In this document: positions 42,907-52,805 of the stretch, piece after piece
Layout: every line of letters starts with the position of its first letter
How positions within the stretch are numbered: position 1 is the stretch's first letter
NCBI RefSeq assembly: GCF_004216475.1
Contig: NZ_CP022303.1
Location: 2,294,001-2,358,000, forward strand
Source of the DNA: Thalassococcus sp. S3
GTDB taxonomy: Bacteria > Pseudomonadota > Alphaproteobacteria > Rhodobacterales > Rhodobacteraceae
Reading direction: 5' to 3'
DNA: 64,000 nt
The notes under the pieces: model-generated
Told to the model about the DNA's origin: nothing
Seen by the model: only the letters and a program-made list of their open reading frames with translations
The model's database searches: none
Position numbers and translations under genes: made by a program

Positions 42907-44001
42907 ATGCGTTTTGCTCTGTCGGCTTTTGCGGCGCTGTCTTTGTCGTCGGCGGCCTTTGCCAACACTCTGGAAAGTTCAGCGGGTGCGCTGAACATAA
43001 CGCCCATGGTGACCGGCCTTGATGCGCCCTGGGCCGTCGATTTCGTGCCGGACGGAGGGTTTCTGGTCACCGAACGCGATGGCGATCTGATCTACATCGC
43101 GGATGGAACCGCCACCCGCGTCGCGGGCGTGCCGGATGTGGCGGCACGTGGCCAGGGTGGTCTGCTTGATGTCACGGTGGCGCAGGATTTTGCCCAGACC
43201 CGAGAGATTTTCCTGACCTATGCCAAACCGCAATCCCGCGGCGCGGGGACCGCATTGACCGTCGCGCGGTTTAGTGAGGACGGAACCGCGTTGGAAAACA
43301 GCCGCGAGATTTTCGAGGCAGCGCCGGGCTTCTCTGGCGGGCGCCATTTCGGAAGCCGCGTGGTGGAGGCACAGGACGGAACCCTCTTTGTCACGATCGG
43401 CGATCGCGGGAACCGCCCGTCGGCGCAGGACCGCAGCAATCACAACGGAGCGGTGGTTCGGATCAATCGCGACGGCTCGGTGCCCGATGACAACCCGTTT
43501 GTGGGCCAATCGAACGTGCAGCCTGAAATATGGTCCTACGGGCATCGCAACCCGCAAGGCGCGGGGCTCGATCTTGAGGGCAGGCTCTGGACCTCGGAGC
43601 ACGGAGCCCAGGGCGGAGATGAGGTTAACCTTGTGCAACGGGGCGCCAATTTCGGTTGGCCGGTCATTTCGTACGGAGAGCATTACGGAGGCGGTCGCAT
43701 CGGGGAGGGGACCGAGAAGGCCGGCATGGAACAACCGGCCTATTACTGGGATCCCTCGATGGCTCCGTCGGGGTTGATGGTCTATTCAGGCGCGCTTTGG
43801 CCGGAATGGCGCGGTGACATTTTCGTCGGAAGCCTGAAATTCGACTATATCAGCCGGTTGGATGGCGGGGGCGTCACCGAGGTCGAACAGATCGAAGGCG
43901 ATGCCACCTCGCGCGTGCGCGATATCGTGGAAGCATCAGACGGGTCGATCTGGTTTGTCAGCGTGGGCGATGGGGCGATCTACCGGATCACTCCGGGCTA
44001 A
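42907..44001 (+). CDS. PQQ-dependent soluble sugar dehydrogenase (YliI/Asd-like)
   Basis: A 364-residue periplasmic beta-propeller of the GSDH/YliI family. A signal peptide (FALSAFAALSLSSAAFA) is followed by the typical opening TGLDAPWAVDFVPDGGFLVT. Further landmarks are GRHFGSRVVEAQDGTLFVTI near 140, IGDRGNRPSAQDRSNHNGAV near 160, IWSYGHRNPQGAGLD near 205 and WTSEHGAQGGDEVN near 226, which supply Ca and PQQ ligands. These enzymes oxidise aldose sugars with PQQ. GGAGGG precedes the ATG. It is monocistronic and overlaps the stop of the convergent membrane-protein gene. Confidence 0.9.
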   Translation: MRFALSAFAALSLSSAAFANTLESSAGALNITPMVTGLDAPWAVDFVPDGGFLVTERDGDLIYIADGTATRVAGVPDVAARGQGGLLDVTVAQDFAQTREIFLTYAKPQSRGAGTALTVARFSEDGTALENSREIFEAAPGFSGGRHFGSRVVEAQDGTLFVTIGDRGNRPSAQDRSNHNGAVVRINRDGSVPDDNPFVGQSNVQPEIWSYGHRNPQGAGLDLEGRLWTSEHGAQGGDEVNLVQRGANFGWPVISYGEHYGGGRIGEGTEKAGMEQPAYYWDPSMAPSGLMVYSGALWPEWRGDIFVGSLKFDYISRLDGGGVTEVEQIEGDATSRVRDIVEASDGSIWFVSVGDGAIYRITPG

Positions 44002-44582
44002 GGCTGAACGGCAGGGTGAAGCACGGGCCAGGTGGCCAGCGCCACGCAGAACCCTCCGGTTGCGCCGCAAATGCCTCCCAGAAGGGCCACTTGCCAGATC
44101 GTCCAGTCCGGCTCGGCCAGTCCGGCGCCCAGCAGGATCAGCGCCATGGCCGGGATCCAGCCCAGCGCGTTGGCGATGATCCAGTGGTCACGGCGCAAGG
44201 CATCTGGAAGGGCCAGTGATTGCACGGCACCCAGAATGGCGCCCATCAACAGCCCTAGGCCACCGCCGAACACGGTGACCAGCAAAACGCCTGGCTCGCC
44301 GGTGGCATCGCCGCCCGCGCCGCCGAAACGCCCCAAGACGGACGCGCCGTACCCCACTGCCGATCCCAGGATCGTCAGAGTGACCCACCATCGTGGCATT
44401 AGCTTGAGTTGCCGAAGGGTCTGGCGCTGTGCGGTGCCCAGCAAAAGGCCCTCGCAAGCACCGGCCAGCACGATCCAGTATGCCCCCAACACCAGGCCGC
44501 GATCCAGCGCCGCATACGTTGAGGCCACGATTGCGATCCCCAAACCTTCGGCCAGCATGACGAAAACGATATACCGAAGCAT
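43998..44582 (-). CDS. Hypothetical membrane protein
   Basis: A 194-residue protein of unknown family with about six membrane segments (about 3-25, 32-50, 66-85, 98-118, 135-155 and 165-187) joined by short loops. A glycine-rich linker (GRFGGAGGDATGEPG) lies between the third and fourth. It has no catalytic motif that I can see. It is alone on the minus strand, convergent with the sugar dehydrogenase gene. Confidence 0.65.
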   Translation of the reverse strand: MLRYIVFVMLAEGLGIAIVASTYAALDRGLVLGAYWIVLAGACEGLLLGTAQRQTLRQLKLMPRWWVTLTILGSAVGYGASVLGRFGGAGGDATGEPGVLLVTVFGGGLGLLMGAILGAVQSLALPDALRRDHWIIANALGWIPAMALILLGAGLAEPDWTIWQVALLGGICGATGGFCVALATWPVLHPAVQP

Positions 44583-44716
44583 TCAAACCCTCGCTTTGAA
44601 GCGAGTCTAGCCGCGTGATGCCGTGCTGGGTTTGATCTAACGCAAGTGATTTTCACATGTGAAGCAGCGCTCGCCGTCTTTCGTAATTCCGGGCAGTCGC
44701 TTGCTGAACGGCCACG

Positions 44717-45721
44717 TCAGATCGACAGGCGCGCCGCCTGGGTGCCCCGCTCGCGATAAGGAGTGGTATCGTAATGGGCGCGATAGCACTTTGAAAAATG
44801 CGATGGTGAGGCAAACCCGCAAGCCAGGGCGACATTGATGACGCTCATATCCGTCTGCATCAGCAGATTGCGGGCCTTTTGAAGCCGCAACTCCATGTAG
44901 TAACGCTTGGGGCTGCGGTTGAGATAGCGCCGGAAGAGCCGTTCAAGTTGTCGCGTCGACATGCCCACGTCCTTTGCCAGGATCGACGGGCTGATCGGCT
45001 CCTCGATATTGGCCTCCATCATCTGGATGACCTGGCTAAGCTTGGGGTGGCGTACGCCGATGCGGGTAGGAACGGACAGCCTTTGCGTATCCTGGTCGGT
45101 GCGAATGGACGAATAGATAAGCTGATCCGCCACCGCATTGGCCAGCTCTTCGCCGTGATCATCTGCGATCAATTTCAGCATCAGATCGATGGAGGATGTG
45201 CCGCCCGCCGTTGTCATGCGTGTGCCATCAACGACGAAAACCGACTTTGTCAGTTCGACCTCATCGAATTCCTCGGCAAAGCTGTCCTGGTTCTCCCAAT
45301 GGATTGTCGCCCTTTTGCCGTCTATCAGGCCGGCCTTTGCCATGGTGTAGCCCGCGGTGCAAAGCCCGCCGATCGTCAACCCCTTGCGCGCCTCGCGCCG
45401 GATCCAGTTGAGCAGGCGGCGCGTAGTGGCCTGTTGCACGTCGATCCCGCCGCAAAGCATGACCGTGTCGTCGCGCAGCAACTCGCCAAGGTCGCCGTCC
45501 ACGGAAAAGGACGTGCCCGCCGAGCATTGCACCTGCTCGCCGCCTTCGCCCACAAGGTACCAAGAATAAAGCTCTTGCCCTGCCATGCGGTTCGCGATCC
45601 GCAGGCTTTCCAGCGCCGACGCGAAACAAAGCATGGTGAAGTTGTCCAGCAGGACAAAAACGAAACGGCGGGGCTTGGCCGGGGGGCTGTCCAGTTCGAC
45701 AACTTGACGTTGCTCTTTCAT
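44717..45721 (-). CDS. GlxA-family AraC transcription regulator (GbdR-like)
   Basis: A 334-residue regulator: an N-terminal DJ-1/PfpI-like domain (FVFVLLDNFTMLCFASALES, then GGLCTAGYTMAKAGLIDG with a Cys in the nucleophile position) and a C-terminal AraC DNA-binding domain (LAKDVGMSTRQLERLFRRYL, VINVALACGFASPSHFSKCY). GbdR of Pseudomonas has this layout and senses glycine betaine. The ATG at 45721 has AAAGGA about 10 nt upstream and lies 174 bp from the divergent DAHP synthase. No catabolic genes for betaine are adjacent, so the ligand is unknown. Confidence 0.85.
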   Translation of the reverse strand: MKEQRQVVELDSPPAKPRRFVFVLLDNFTMLCFASALESLRIANRMAGQELYSWYLVGEGGEQVQCSAGTSFSVDGDLGELLRDDTVMLCGGIDVQQATTRRLLNWIRREARKGLTIGGLCTAGYTMAKAGLIDGKRATIHWENQDSFAEEFDEVELTKSVFVVDGTRMTTAGGTSSIDLMLKLIADDHGEELANAVADQLIYSSIRTDQDTQRLSVPTRIGVRHPKLSQVIQMMEANIEEPISPSILAKDVGMSTRQLERLFRRYLNRSPKRYYMELRLQKARNLLMQTDMSVINVALACGFASPSHFSKCYRAHYDTTPYRERGTQAARLSI

Positions 45722-45895
45722 GGCTGGCGTCCTTTGCTGGCACACCCTCTCAACTGGGGTGTTTTCGCGCGATATTGCGCACCTTGCTCACGGGTTTATC
45801 GCGGCGTCAAGTGGTCGCATTTGTGATATGGTCACGCCGGGCCTGCTTTTGTATAGAGGTCATTCAAATCTGACCGATCAGCGGAGTGATCAGCG

Positions 45896-47266
45896 ATGTC
45901 CGAGTGGCAGAAGACCGATTGGCGCAACAAGCCCCGGGTTCAAATGCCCGATTATACCGACGCGGCCCGGCTGGCCGGGGTCGAGGCGCAGCTTGCCAAG
46001 TATCCGCCGCTGGTTTTCGCGGGCGAAGCACGTCGGTTGAAACAGCAATTGGGGTCCGCCTCACGCGGGGAGGCGTTTCTCTTGCAGGGCGGCGATTGCG
46101 CGGAAAGCTTTGAGCAATTCAGCGCGGACGGCATCCGCGACACGTTCAAGGTGATGTTGCAGATGGCGATGGTCTTGACCTACGGCGCCAAGGTGCCGGT
46201 GATCAAGGTGGGACGGATGGCCGGCCAATTCGCCAAGCCACGCAGCGCACCGACAGAGATTGTCGACGGGGTGGAACTGCCCAGCTATCGGGGCGACATC
46301 ATCAACGAGCTGGATTTCACGCCCGAGGCGCGGATCCCGGACCCTGCAAAAATGCTGCAGGCCTATACGCAAGCCGCCGCGACGCTGAACCTGATCCGGG
46401 CCTTCTCGACCGGGGGCTATGCGGATGTGAACCAGGTGCATTCCTGGACACTTGGTTTCACCGAAGGGGAAAAGGCGGAACGTTACCGCGAAATGGCCGG
46501 GCGGATCACCGACACGCTCGATTTCATGTCAGCCGCCGGGGTCAATCAGGACACCGCGCATACGTTGCAATCGGTCGATTTCTACACCAGCCACGAAGGC
46601 TTGCTGCTGGAATACGAAGAGGCCCTGACCCGCGTGGACACGACCTCTGGCAAGTGGCTGGCCGGTTCCGGGCATATGATCTGGATCGGCGACCGCACAC
46701 GGCAACCGGACGGGGCGCATGTGGAATTCTGCCGCGGTGTGCTCAACCCCATCGGTCTGAAATGCGGGCCGACAACGACGGCCGAGGATCTCAAAATCCT
46801 TATGGAGCGTCTGAACCCCGAGAACGAGGCGGGACGACTGACCCTCATCGCGCGGTTCGGGTCGGGAAAAGTGGCCGAGCACCTGCCGCGCCTGATCAAC
46901 GCCGTCAAAGAGGAAGGGGCCAACGTGGTGTGGGTCTGCGATCCGATGCATGGCAATACGATCAAGTCCAATACCGGCTATAAAACCCGCCCGTTCCATT
47001 CGGTCCTGTCCGAGGTGCGCGACTTTTTCGCTGTTCACCAGGCCGAGGGCACCGTTCCCGGTGGCGTCCATTTCGAGATGACCGGTCAGGATGTGACCGA
47101 ATGCACCGGCGGTGTGCGCGCTGTCAGTGAAGAGGATCTCAGCGCGCGGTATCACACGGCCTGCGATCCCCGGTTGAACGCAAGCCAGTCGCTTGAGCTG
47201 GCATTCCTCGTGGCCGAGGAGTTGTCCGGCCTGCGGGCCCGTCGGCTGGACCGCGTGGCAGGGTAA
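45896..47266 (+). CDS. aroG: Class II DAHP synthase
   Basis: A 456-residue type II (plant- and actinobacterial-like) 3-deoxy-D-arabino-heptulosonate 7-phosphate synthase. It condenses phosphoenolpyruvate and erythrose 4-phosphate in the first step of the shikimate pathway. Landmarks are [16 protein letters not shown] at the N-terminus, [14 protein letters not shown] near 61-75 with the metal-binding Cys, and [20 protein letters not shown] near 345 with metal-binding His. [11 protein letters not shown] near 398 and acidic residues near the end complete the active site. GGAG precedes the ATG. It is monocistronic, divergent from the GlxA-type regulator. Confidence 0.93.
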   Translation: MSEWQKTDWRNKPRVQMPDYTDAARLAGVEAQLAKYPPLVFAGEARRLKQQLGSASRGEAFLLQGGDCAESFEQFSADGIRDTFKVMLQMAMVLTYGAKVPVIKVGRMAGQFAKPRSAPTEIVDGVELPSYRGDIINELDFTPEARIPDPAKMLQAYTQAAATLNLIRAFSTGGYADVNQVHSWTLGFTEGEKAERYREMAGRITDTLDFMSAAGVNQDTAHTLQSVDFYTSHEGLLLEYEEALTRVDTTSGKWLAGSGHMIWIGDRTRQPDGAHVEFCRGVLNPIGLKCGPTTTAEDLKILMERLNPENEAGRLTLIARFGSGKVAEHLPRLINAVKEEGANVVWVCDPMHGNTIKSNTGYKTRPFHSVLSEVRDFFAVHQAEGTVPGGVHFEMTGQDVTECTGGVRAVSEEDLSARYHTACDPRLNASQSLELAFLVAEELSGLRARRLDRVAG

Positions 47267-47369
47267 TGAACCTGTCGCTTGGCGGCACGTAGAGATAGAG
47301 CAAGGGGCCGTGCCTCAGTGAATGCAGCACCCCGCGCGGTCTCTTGACGGGCGGGGCAGCCGCAGGGGT

Positions 47370-48032
47370 TCAGCTATCGGTCTTTATCAGCCGCAGGTGA
47401 GACGGGCAGGGGTCGAAAGGGGCGGCGTCTTCCGCAAAGCTTTGCACAGCAGGCGCGCTCGCCTCTTTCGCCGTGCCATAGACGAGCCTGTCCGTGACAT
47501 GGGTAATGTTGAACCGCCGCGCGGTCCGTCCGATTGGTCCGCGTGTGATCATCCCGCCCAGCACGCGATTTGTCTCGCCAAGATCGCTTTTCAGAGGAAG
47601 CAGAACGATTTCGCCTTCCAGGTTTGGTCGTCCAATCCCGGTTTCCGCTTCGATATCCAGCATCATGATGGCGGGACTGTCAAAGCATGTCTCAAGCGCG
47701 CAACTAAACGTCGTCCGGGCACCGGCCGCGAAGAGGCAGGTCATCGGCATGCCGCGCACCTCCATGCCGGACAGACGCACGAGATGCGAACCCGCGATCC
47801 GAAACCGGGCGATACCCGGCGCGATGCGTTCCAGGATAAAAGTGTGTTCAAGAACGTTTTCCAGCCCGCGTGGATCAATCTGCGACCGGTAGGGCAGGTC
47901 GCCATCGCTTCTGAGTACTGTCCAATATGCCTCGATCTGGCGCAAGGCATGCGCCCTTTTGTCGGTGCGAAAGCGGTCCATGGCAATTACATTGCTCGTT
48001 TGCTCGGAGCTCTGGAACATCTTCACGGTCAT
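47370..48032 (-). CDS. PAS_5-domain protein
   Basis: A 220-residue cytoplasmic protein with a single PAS domain of the alphaproteobacterial PAS_5 type. ALRQIEAYWTVLRSDGDLPY near residue 28, then HTFILERIAPGIARFRIAGS near 64, then SGMEVRGMPMTCLF. No kinase or output domain is attached; the C-terminus is a strand-rich extension. Such proteins are common in Rhodobacterales and their role is not established. ATG 48032 with GAGGAC upstream fits better than an extended start at 48107. A CtrA-like site lies about 100 bp upstream. Confidence 0.8.
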   Translation of the reverse strand: MTVKMFQSSEQTSNVIAMDRFRTDKRAHALRQIEAYWTVLRSDGDLPYRSQIDPRGLENVLEHTFILERIAPGIARFRIAGSHLVRLSGMEVRGMPMTCLFAAGARTTFSCALETCFDSPAIMMLDIEAETGIGRPNLEGEIVLLPLKSDLGETNRVLGGMITRGPIGRTARRFNITHVTDRLVYGTAKEASAPAVQSFAEDAAPFDPCPSHLRLIKTDS

Positions 48033-48131
48033 CTCTGTCCTCGTTAACCGTCCTGATCCGCTGTCGCAGGGAGCCGGGCGAACCCATGCCTGACCGTATC
48101 CCCGCACCGATTAGGACTATCTGCATAATCA

Positions 48132-48146
48132 TTACCTAAATCTTAA
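48132..48146. promoter_or_regulatory. CtrA-like site upstream of the PAS gene
   Basis: TTAC-N7-TTAA, one mismatch from the CtrA consensus TTAA-N7-TTAA, in an AT-rich stretch about 100 bp before the PAS_5 start. It may bind CtrA, but a single site with a mismatch is weak. Confidence 0.3.
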
Positions 48147-48283
48147 TATGACACATTTGAGCAAAAGTCCGGAGAACTTCCGCTGCCATTGGTTAACATA
48201 TCAACGGGTTGCGGGGCTTGCGGTCATCCCTGCCATCGCATTAGGTGCCCCTCGATCCGCCAATCTATCCGAGAGACGTTCAG

Positions 48284-49174
48284 ATGATCCATTCGATGAC
48301 CGGTTTTGCTTCCCTTCGCGGAGAATTCGGACCGCATAGCTGGGCATGGGAGCTGCGGTCCGTGAACGCAAAGGGCCTGGATCTGCGCTTGCGGGTCCCG
48401 GACTGGATCGAGGGATTGGAGCAAAAGCTGCGCCCGATCCTGGGCGCCACGATAAAACGCGGCAGCGTGACATTGTCCTTGCGGATCACACGGGAAGAAG
48501 GGGGCGGGGAGCTCAATCTCAATACGACCGCGCTGGAGCGTGTGCTGAGCATGGCGCAAGAGGCCGAGGCAACGGCGCATCGAAACGGCCTGACCCTTGC
48601 ACCGATGACCGCGGCGGATCTTTTGTCCATCCGCGGCGTGGTCGAACAGGGCGGCAGTGACGATGACACCGGCCCGCTTGCAGCAGAGCTGCTGGCCCAG
48701 CTCTCCACGCTTCTGGGCGCGTTCAATGACATGCGCGGGCGGGAGGGAGAGGCCCTCGATACCGTTTTGCGCGCGCAGATCGCCGAGATTGCAAGATTGA
48801 CCGACCAGGCGGCAACGCTTGCGGAAGCGCGCAAGTCGGACATGGCGGCGTCCCTTGCCGCGAACCTGGCGAAGGTGCTCGACACTGCCGACGGGGCAGA
48901 TCCCGATCGCGTCGCGCAGGAGCTGGCGATGCTTGCCGTCAAATCGGATGTCACGGAAGAACTGGACAGGCTGCGCGCCCATATCGCCGCAGCGCTTGAC
49001 CTTCTCGATGCAGACGGCCCGGTGGGCCGAAAGCTCGATTTTCTGATGCAGGAATTCAACCGGGAAGCCAACACACTCTGTTCCAAGTCGCAATCCACAG
49101 CGCTCACGCAGGTCGGCCTGGATCTCAAGGCCGTGATCGACCAGATGCGCGAACAGGTTCAGAACGTCGAATAG
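48284..49174 (+). CDS. yicC: YicC/YloC family endoribonuclease
   Basis: A 296-residue YicC protein. It opens with the family's [16 protein letters not shown], followed by [19 protein letters not shown] near residue 25. The C-terminal DUF1732 domain ends in [20 protein letters not shown] and [15 protein letters not shown], with acidic residues that bind metal. YicC proteins are Mn-dependent endoribonucleases. I chose ATG 48284 (GAGAGAC upstream) because the family begins there. It is directly followed by gmk, a conserved arrangement (yicC-gmk). Confidence 0.93.
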   Translation: MIHSMTGFASLRGEFGPHSWAWELRSVNAKGLDLRLRVPDWIEGLEQKLRPILGATIKRGSVTLSLRITREEGGGELNLNTTALERVLSMAQEAEATAHRNGLTLAPMTAADLLSIRGVVEQGGSDDDTGPLAAELLAQLSTLLGAFNDMRGREGEALDTVLRAQIAEIARLTDQAATLAEARKSDMAASLAANLAKVLDTADGADPDRVAQELAMLAVKSDVTEELDRLRAHIAAALDLLDADGPVGRKLDFLMQEFNREANTLCSKSQSTALTQVGLDLKAVIDQMREQVQNVE

Positions 49175-49185
49175 GGAGGGACGAC

Positions 49186-49827
49186 ATGCCGGATCGCCGC
49201 GGTCTTTTGATCATTCTCAGCTCACCTTCGGGTGCCGGAAAATCAACCCTGGCCCGCAGGCTGAGGGACTGGGACCCCAGCATCGTCTTTTCGGTCTCGG
49301 CCACGACCCGCGCGCGGCGACCGGGAGAGGAGGACGGAAAGGACTATCATTTCGTCCCCGAAGCCACGTTCAAGCAATTGGTGTCAGAAGGCGGCATGCT
49401 GGAACATGCCCATGTCTTCGGCAACTTCTACGGCTCGCCCCAAAAGCCCGTTCAGGAGGCCATTGATCGAGGCTGCGATGTCCTTTTCGACATTGACTGG
49501 CAGGGCGCCCAGCAGATCCGAAATTCCAGCCTTGGCGCGCATACGCTTTCGATTTTCCTGCTCCCGCCCTCCATTCCGGAACTGCGCCGGCGTCTGGAAG
49601 GTCGTGCCCAGGACGATGCCGACACGATCACCAAGCGCATGCAGAAAAGCTGGGACGAGATCAGCCATTGGGATGGGTATGATTTCGTACTGGTGAACGA
49701 CGATCTGGATGCGACTGAAGCGCACCTGAAAACCATCATAACCGCCACACGGCTGCGCCGAATGCAGCAACCGGGCATCAACGCCCATGTGCGCCACCTG
49801 CAAACGCAATTCGAGGAACAGACATGA
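49186..49827 (+). CDS. gmk: Guanylate kinase
   Basis: A 213-residue guanylate kinase that converts GMP and ATP to GDP and ADP. The P-loop [16 protein letters not shown] lies near residue 11. The GMP-binding region begins [19 protein letters not shown] near 38, with [12 protein letters not shown] near 78 and [12 protein letters not shown] near 99. Length is normal. GGGAGGG precedes the ATG, 11 bp after yicC. Its stop overlaps the next start (ATGA), so the genes are co-translated. Confidence 0.96.
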   Translation: MPDRRGLLIILSSPSGAGKSTLARRLRDWDPSIVFSVSATTRARRPGEEDGKDYHFVPEATFKQLVSEGGMLEHAHVFGNFYGSPQKPVQEAIDRGCDVLFDIDWQGAQQIRNSSLGAHTLSIFLLPPSIPELRRRLEGRAQDDADTITKRMQKSWDEISHWDGYDFVLVNDDLDATEAHLKTIITATRLRRMQQPGINAHVRHLQTQFEEQT

Positions 49828-50348
49828 CCCTTTACGCTCTGGACGGGCATCAGCCCCAGCTTCATGCCGACACCTGGGTCGCCCCCGACGCCAACCTGAT
49901 CGGGCAGGTGATCCTGGAGGAGGGCGCGTCGGTCTGGTTCTGTTCGACCATCCGCGCCGATCACGAAGAGATCCGCATCGGCGCGGGCACCAATGTGCAG
50001 GAAAACTGCGTCATGCATATCGATGCGGGCTTTCCCCTGACCATCGGGCGCAATTGCACCATCGGCCACAAGGTCATGCTTCATGGCTGCACGATCGGAG
50101 ACAACACGCTGATCGGGATGGGGGCCACGGTGCTGAATGGGGCGAAGATCGGCAACAACTGCCTGATCGGCGCCAATGCGTTGATCACCGAGAACAAGGT
50201 CATTCCCGATGGCTCCCTGGTGATGGGCTCGCCGGGCAAGGTGGTGCGGGAACTGGACGCGGCTGCGATCAAGATGCTGGAGGGCAGCGCGCTGCACTAC
50301 CAGAACAACATGCGCAAGTTCCGGGATCAGCTGACGGTGGTGGGCTGA
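49824..50348 (+). CDS. Gamma-carbonic anhydrase family protein
   Basis: A 174-residue left-handed beta-helix protein of the gamma-carbonic anhydrase (YrdA/PaaY) family. Hexapeptide repeats run through the middle, with zinc-ligand His in [15 protein letters not shown] near 70 and [16 protein letters not shown] near 85-100. Whether it hydrates CO2 or has another role is not known for many relatives. The C-terminal helices fit the family. It overlaps gmk by four bases and the next gene by one base. Confidence 0.88.
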   Translation: MTLYALDGHQPQLHADTWVAPDANLIGQVILEEGASVWFCSTIRADHEEIRIGAGTNVQENCVMHIDAGFPLTIGRNCTIGHKVMLHGCTIGDNTLIGMGATVLNGAKIGNNCLIGANALITENKVIPDGSLVMGSPGKVVRELDAAAIKMLEGSALHYQNNMRKFRDQLTVVG

Positions 50349-51535
50349 TGCGCAACGCCAAGGGTTCGCTGATCCGACCGACGCCCCTGCCGGAGAGCGC
50401 AAGCCATCCGGTCGTCACGCCGCTTTCGCCCTCGGTGGTCTATGCCAGTGAAACGCCCGACGCGTTGGACGACCAGTACGAGGGCCGGGTGCATGGATAC
50501 ACCTATTCACGCGAAGGACATCCCAATGCGGATGTCGTCGCCGCGCGGCTCGATGCGATGGAAGGGGCCAACGGGGGCGTCGTGACCGGCTCGGGCATGG
50601 CTGCGGTGTCGTCGGTTTTGCTTGGACTGCTCGACAGTGGCGATCATGTGATCGGGGGCAACCAGCTTTACGGTCGTTCGCTGCGGATGATGAAAGAGGA
50701 TCTTCCGCGCCTTGGGATCTCGACCACGCTGGCCGATCCCGGCGATGTCGAAGCCGTCCGCGCGGCGCTGCGCCTCGAGACGAAGATGATCTTGGTGGAG
50801 GTCGTGTCGAACCCCACATTGCGTGTCGCCGATCTGAAAGGCCTGGCCGCTCTCGCAGCCGAGCGGGGGATCCTTCTGGCTGTCGACAACACCTTCACCA
50901 CGCCGCGTGCGATCCGACCGCTTGAGCATGGCGCGGACATTGTTATCCACTCCCTGACCAAGCTGCTTTCGGGGCATTCCGACGTGATGCTGGGCTATGT
51001 CGCGGCCCGTGACCCTGCGCTGACGGAACGGATGCGCATTTTCTCGATCACCACCGGCATGACGCCCAGCCCGTTCGATTGCTGGCTGGCGGAGAGGGGG
51101 TTGCTGTCGTTCGATCTGCGTTTTGACCGGACGCAAGAGACGGCAACCGCCCTGGCGGACCATCTCGCGACCCTGCCTGGTGTCAAGCGGGTCCTCTATC
51201 CGATGCGTCAGGATCATCCGGACAGGTTCCGCGCGCGGGACCTGTTGGGAGAGCAGGGCTGCAACATGGTCAGTTTCGAACTTGAAGGCGGACGCGCGGC
51301 GGCAAATGCGTTTACCCGCGCCGCCGACGGGTTGAGCTTTGCGCCGACATTGGGCGACGTTGGGACAACACTCTCCCATCCCGCGAGTTCTTCGCATCGT
51401 GGACTGACCGTCCCGGAACGGGAAGCGCTTGGGCTGAGCGAAGGTTTCTTCCGTGTTTCCGTGGGTTTGGAGGACGCAGGAACGCTCAAGTCGATCTTTG
51501 CCGATGCCGTCGCGGCTGCCATGGAAGCGTCATAA
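50348..51535 (+). CDS. Cys/Met-metabolism PLP-dependent enzyme
   Basis: A 395-residue trans-sulfuration-type PLP enzyme (cystathionine gamma-synthase/lyase family). The PLP-Lys is in VIHSLTKLLSGHSDVMLGYV near residue 205. The AVDNTFTTPRAIRPLEHGAD segment near 178-197 and TLGDVGTTLSHPASSSHR near 338 are typical. The latter resembles methionine gamma-lyase or O-acetylhomoserine enzymes more than a strict synthase. The substrate cannot be fixed. The start ATG overlaps the preceding stop (TGATG). It is last in the yicC-gmk operon. Confidence 0.85.
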   Translation: MRNAKGSLIRPTPLPESASHPVVTPLSPSVVYASETPDALDDQYEGRVHGYTYSREGHPNADVVAARLDAMEGANGGVVTGSGMAAVSSVLLGLLDSGDHVIGGNQLYGRSLRMMKEDLPRLGISTTLADPGDVEAVRAALRLETKMILVEVVSNPTLRVADLKGLAALAAERGILLAVDNTFTTPRAIRPLEHGADIVIHSLTKLLSGHSDVMLGYVAARDPALTERMRIFSITTGMTPSPFDCWLAERGLLSFDLRFDRTQETATALADHLATLPGVKRVLYPMRQDHPDRFRARDLLGEQGCNMVSFELEGGRAAANAFTRAADGLSFAPTLGDVGTTLSHPASSSHRGLTVPEREALGLSEGFFRVSVGLEDAGTLKSIFADAVAAAMEAS

Positions 51536-51568
51536 CCCGATGTTAGATCGCGCAATACGGGTGACGTG

Positions 51569-52633
51569 ATGGCGAAAGGTCCGGAGATGTCGGAGGAGTT
51601 GATCCAGGGCTTTCTGACGGCCATTCCGTTGCCCGCTGTGCTGGTCGATCAGTCCGAGCGGCTGATCGCGTCCAACCCCGATGCGCATACTTTCCTGGGC
51701 CAGCAGATCGTCGGGCGCCATTTCGCAACGATCCTGCGCCAACCTTTGATGCTGGATGCGATCGAAGGGTGCCTGCGCGACCGCAAACCGCGCGAGACCA
51801 AGCACCTTTCGAATGACGGAGCGCAGGACACCACCTATGAGGTCCATTGCCGGTATGTGCCCACCATCGGAGCGGTCATGGCCGGCGCTGTGCTGATCAC
51901 CTTTCAGGATGTGACACAGGTCGAGCAGGCGGGACAGATGCGTCGCGATTTCGTGGCCAATGTGAGCCACGAACTGCGGACACCTCTGACCGCTCTGATG
52001 GGCTTTATCGAAACATTGCGGGGACCGGCGCGCGACGACGCGGCGGCCCGGGACAGGTTCCTCAGCATCATGGAAGGCGAGGCGGGCCGCATGAACCGTC
52101 TTGTCGGCGACCTGCTGTCGCTCAGCCGGGTCGAAGGGGACGAACGGGTGCGCCCACGTGACACCGTCGATGTGACGGCGCAGCTCCGCTCGACATTGAA
52201 GTCGATCCAGCCCGTTGCCGAGGACGCTGGGGTCGAACTGCACTTGTCCGCGCCGGATGAGCCTGCCCATGTCACCGGAGATCCCGACCAGCTTCGGCAG
52301 GTATTCACCAATCTGATTGAAAACGCGATCAAATACGGCAATGCGGGTGGCGTCGTGGATGTGGTCCTGACGGTGTCAGAGCGTGATCCTGCGTTGCGCG
52401 CGGCGGCCCTGCGGGTGCAGGTTATCGACAAGGGGGCGGGAATCGACCCTGTCCACCTTCCCCGGCTGACCGAGCGCTTTTACCGCGCAGACAGTCACCG
52501 CAGCCGGGAAATGGGTGGCACTGGCCTTGGCCTTGCGATCGTGAAGCACATCGTGAACCGGCATCGCGGACGCTTGCGCGTCGAGAGCGATCTGGGGCAG
52601 GGCGCTGTTTTCACAGTGATTTTGCCGATGTGA
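51569..52633 (+). CDS. phoR: Phosphate-regulon sensor histidine kinase PhoR
   Basis: A 354-residue PhoR-type kinase. A PAS domain (PLPAVLVDQSERLIASNPDA at residue 20) is followed by the HisKA box RRDFVANVSHELRTPLTALM near 125-145 with the phospho-His. The ATPase domain has QVFTNLIENAIKYGNAGG (N box), VIDKGAGIDP (G1) and MGGTGLGLAIVKHI (G2). Unlike E. coli PhoR it lacks an N-terminal membrane segment, so it is probably cytoplasmic or recruited by PstSCAB and PhoU. Start is uncertain: GTG 51566, ATG 51569 or ATG 51587. It precedes pstSCAB-phoU-phoB, so the identity is firm. Confidence 0.9.
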   Translation: MAKGPEMSEELIQGFLTAIPLPAVLVDQSERLIASNPDAHTFLGQQIVGRHFATILRQPLMLDAIEGCLRDRKPRETKHLSNDGAQDTTYEVHCRYVPTIGAVMAGAVLITFQDVTQVEQAGQMRRDFVANVSHELRTPLTALMGFIETLRGPARDDAAARDRFLSIMEGEAGRMNRLVGDLLSLSRVEGDERVRPRDTVDVTAQLRSTLKSIQPVAEDAGVELHLSAPDEPAHVTGDPDQLRQVFTNLIENAIKYGNAGGVVDVVLTVSERDPALRAAALRVQVIDKGAGIDPVHLPRLTERFYRADSHRSREMGGTGLGLAIVKHIVNRHRGRLRVESDLGQGAVFTVILPM

Positions 52634-52694
52634 GACCAGCCTCGTGACGCTTTATTGATGCGACAGTCTCGCACCTGATCGCGCCGGGCTTGGA

Positions 52695-52723
52695 CTGTCA
52701 TAATACTGTTACCTAACTGACAC
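52695..52723 (+). promoter_or_regulatory. Pho box before pstS (three repeats)
   Basis: CTGTCAT (52695), CTGTTAC (52706) and CTGACAC (52717) recur at an exact 11-bp period. This is the PhoB-binding pattern CTGTCAT-N4-CTGTCAT with a third half-site, about 83 bp before the pstS ATG. The operon encodes PhoB, so it should be autoregulated. Confidence 0.85.
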
Positions 52724-52805
52724 AAAAGGCTCATGTCCCGCAAATAAATGGGGCGCAAGATCATCATGGGGGTGATCATTGTTCTACTCTATCCAGGAGA
52801 CTCAC

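Noticed and set aside
49787-50347. Upstream extension of the PLP enzyme
   Set aside because: It overlaps the gamma-carbonic anhydrase gene in another frame and has no homology; the ATG at 50348 matches the family start.
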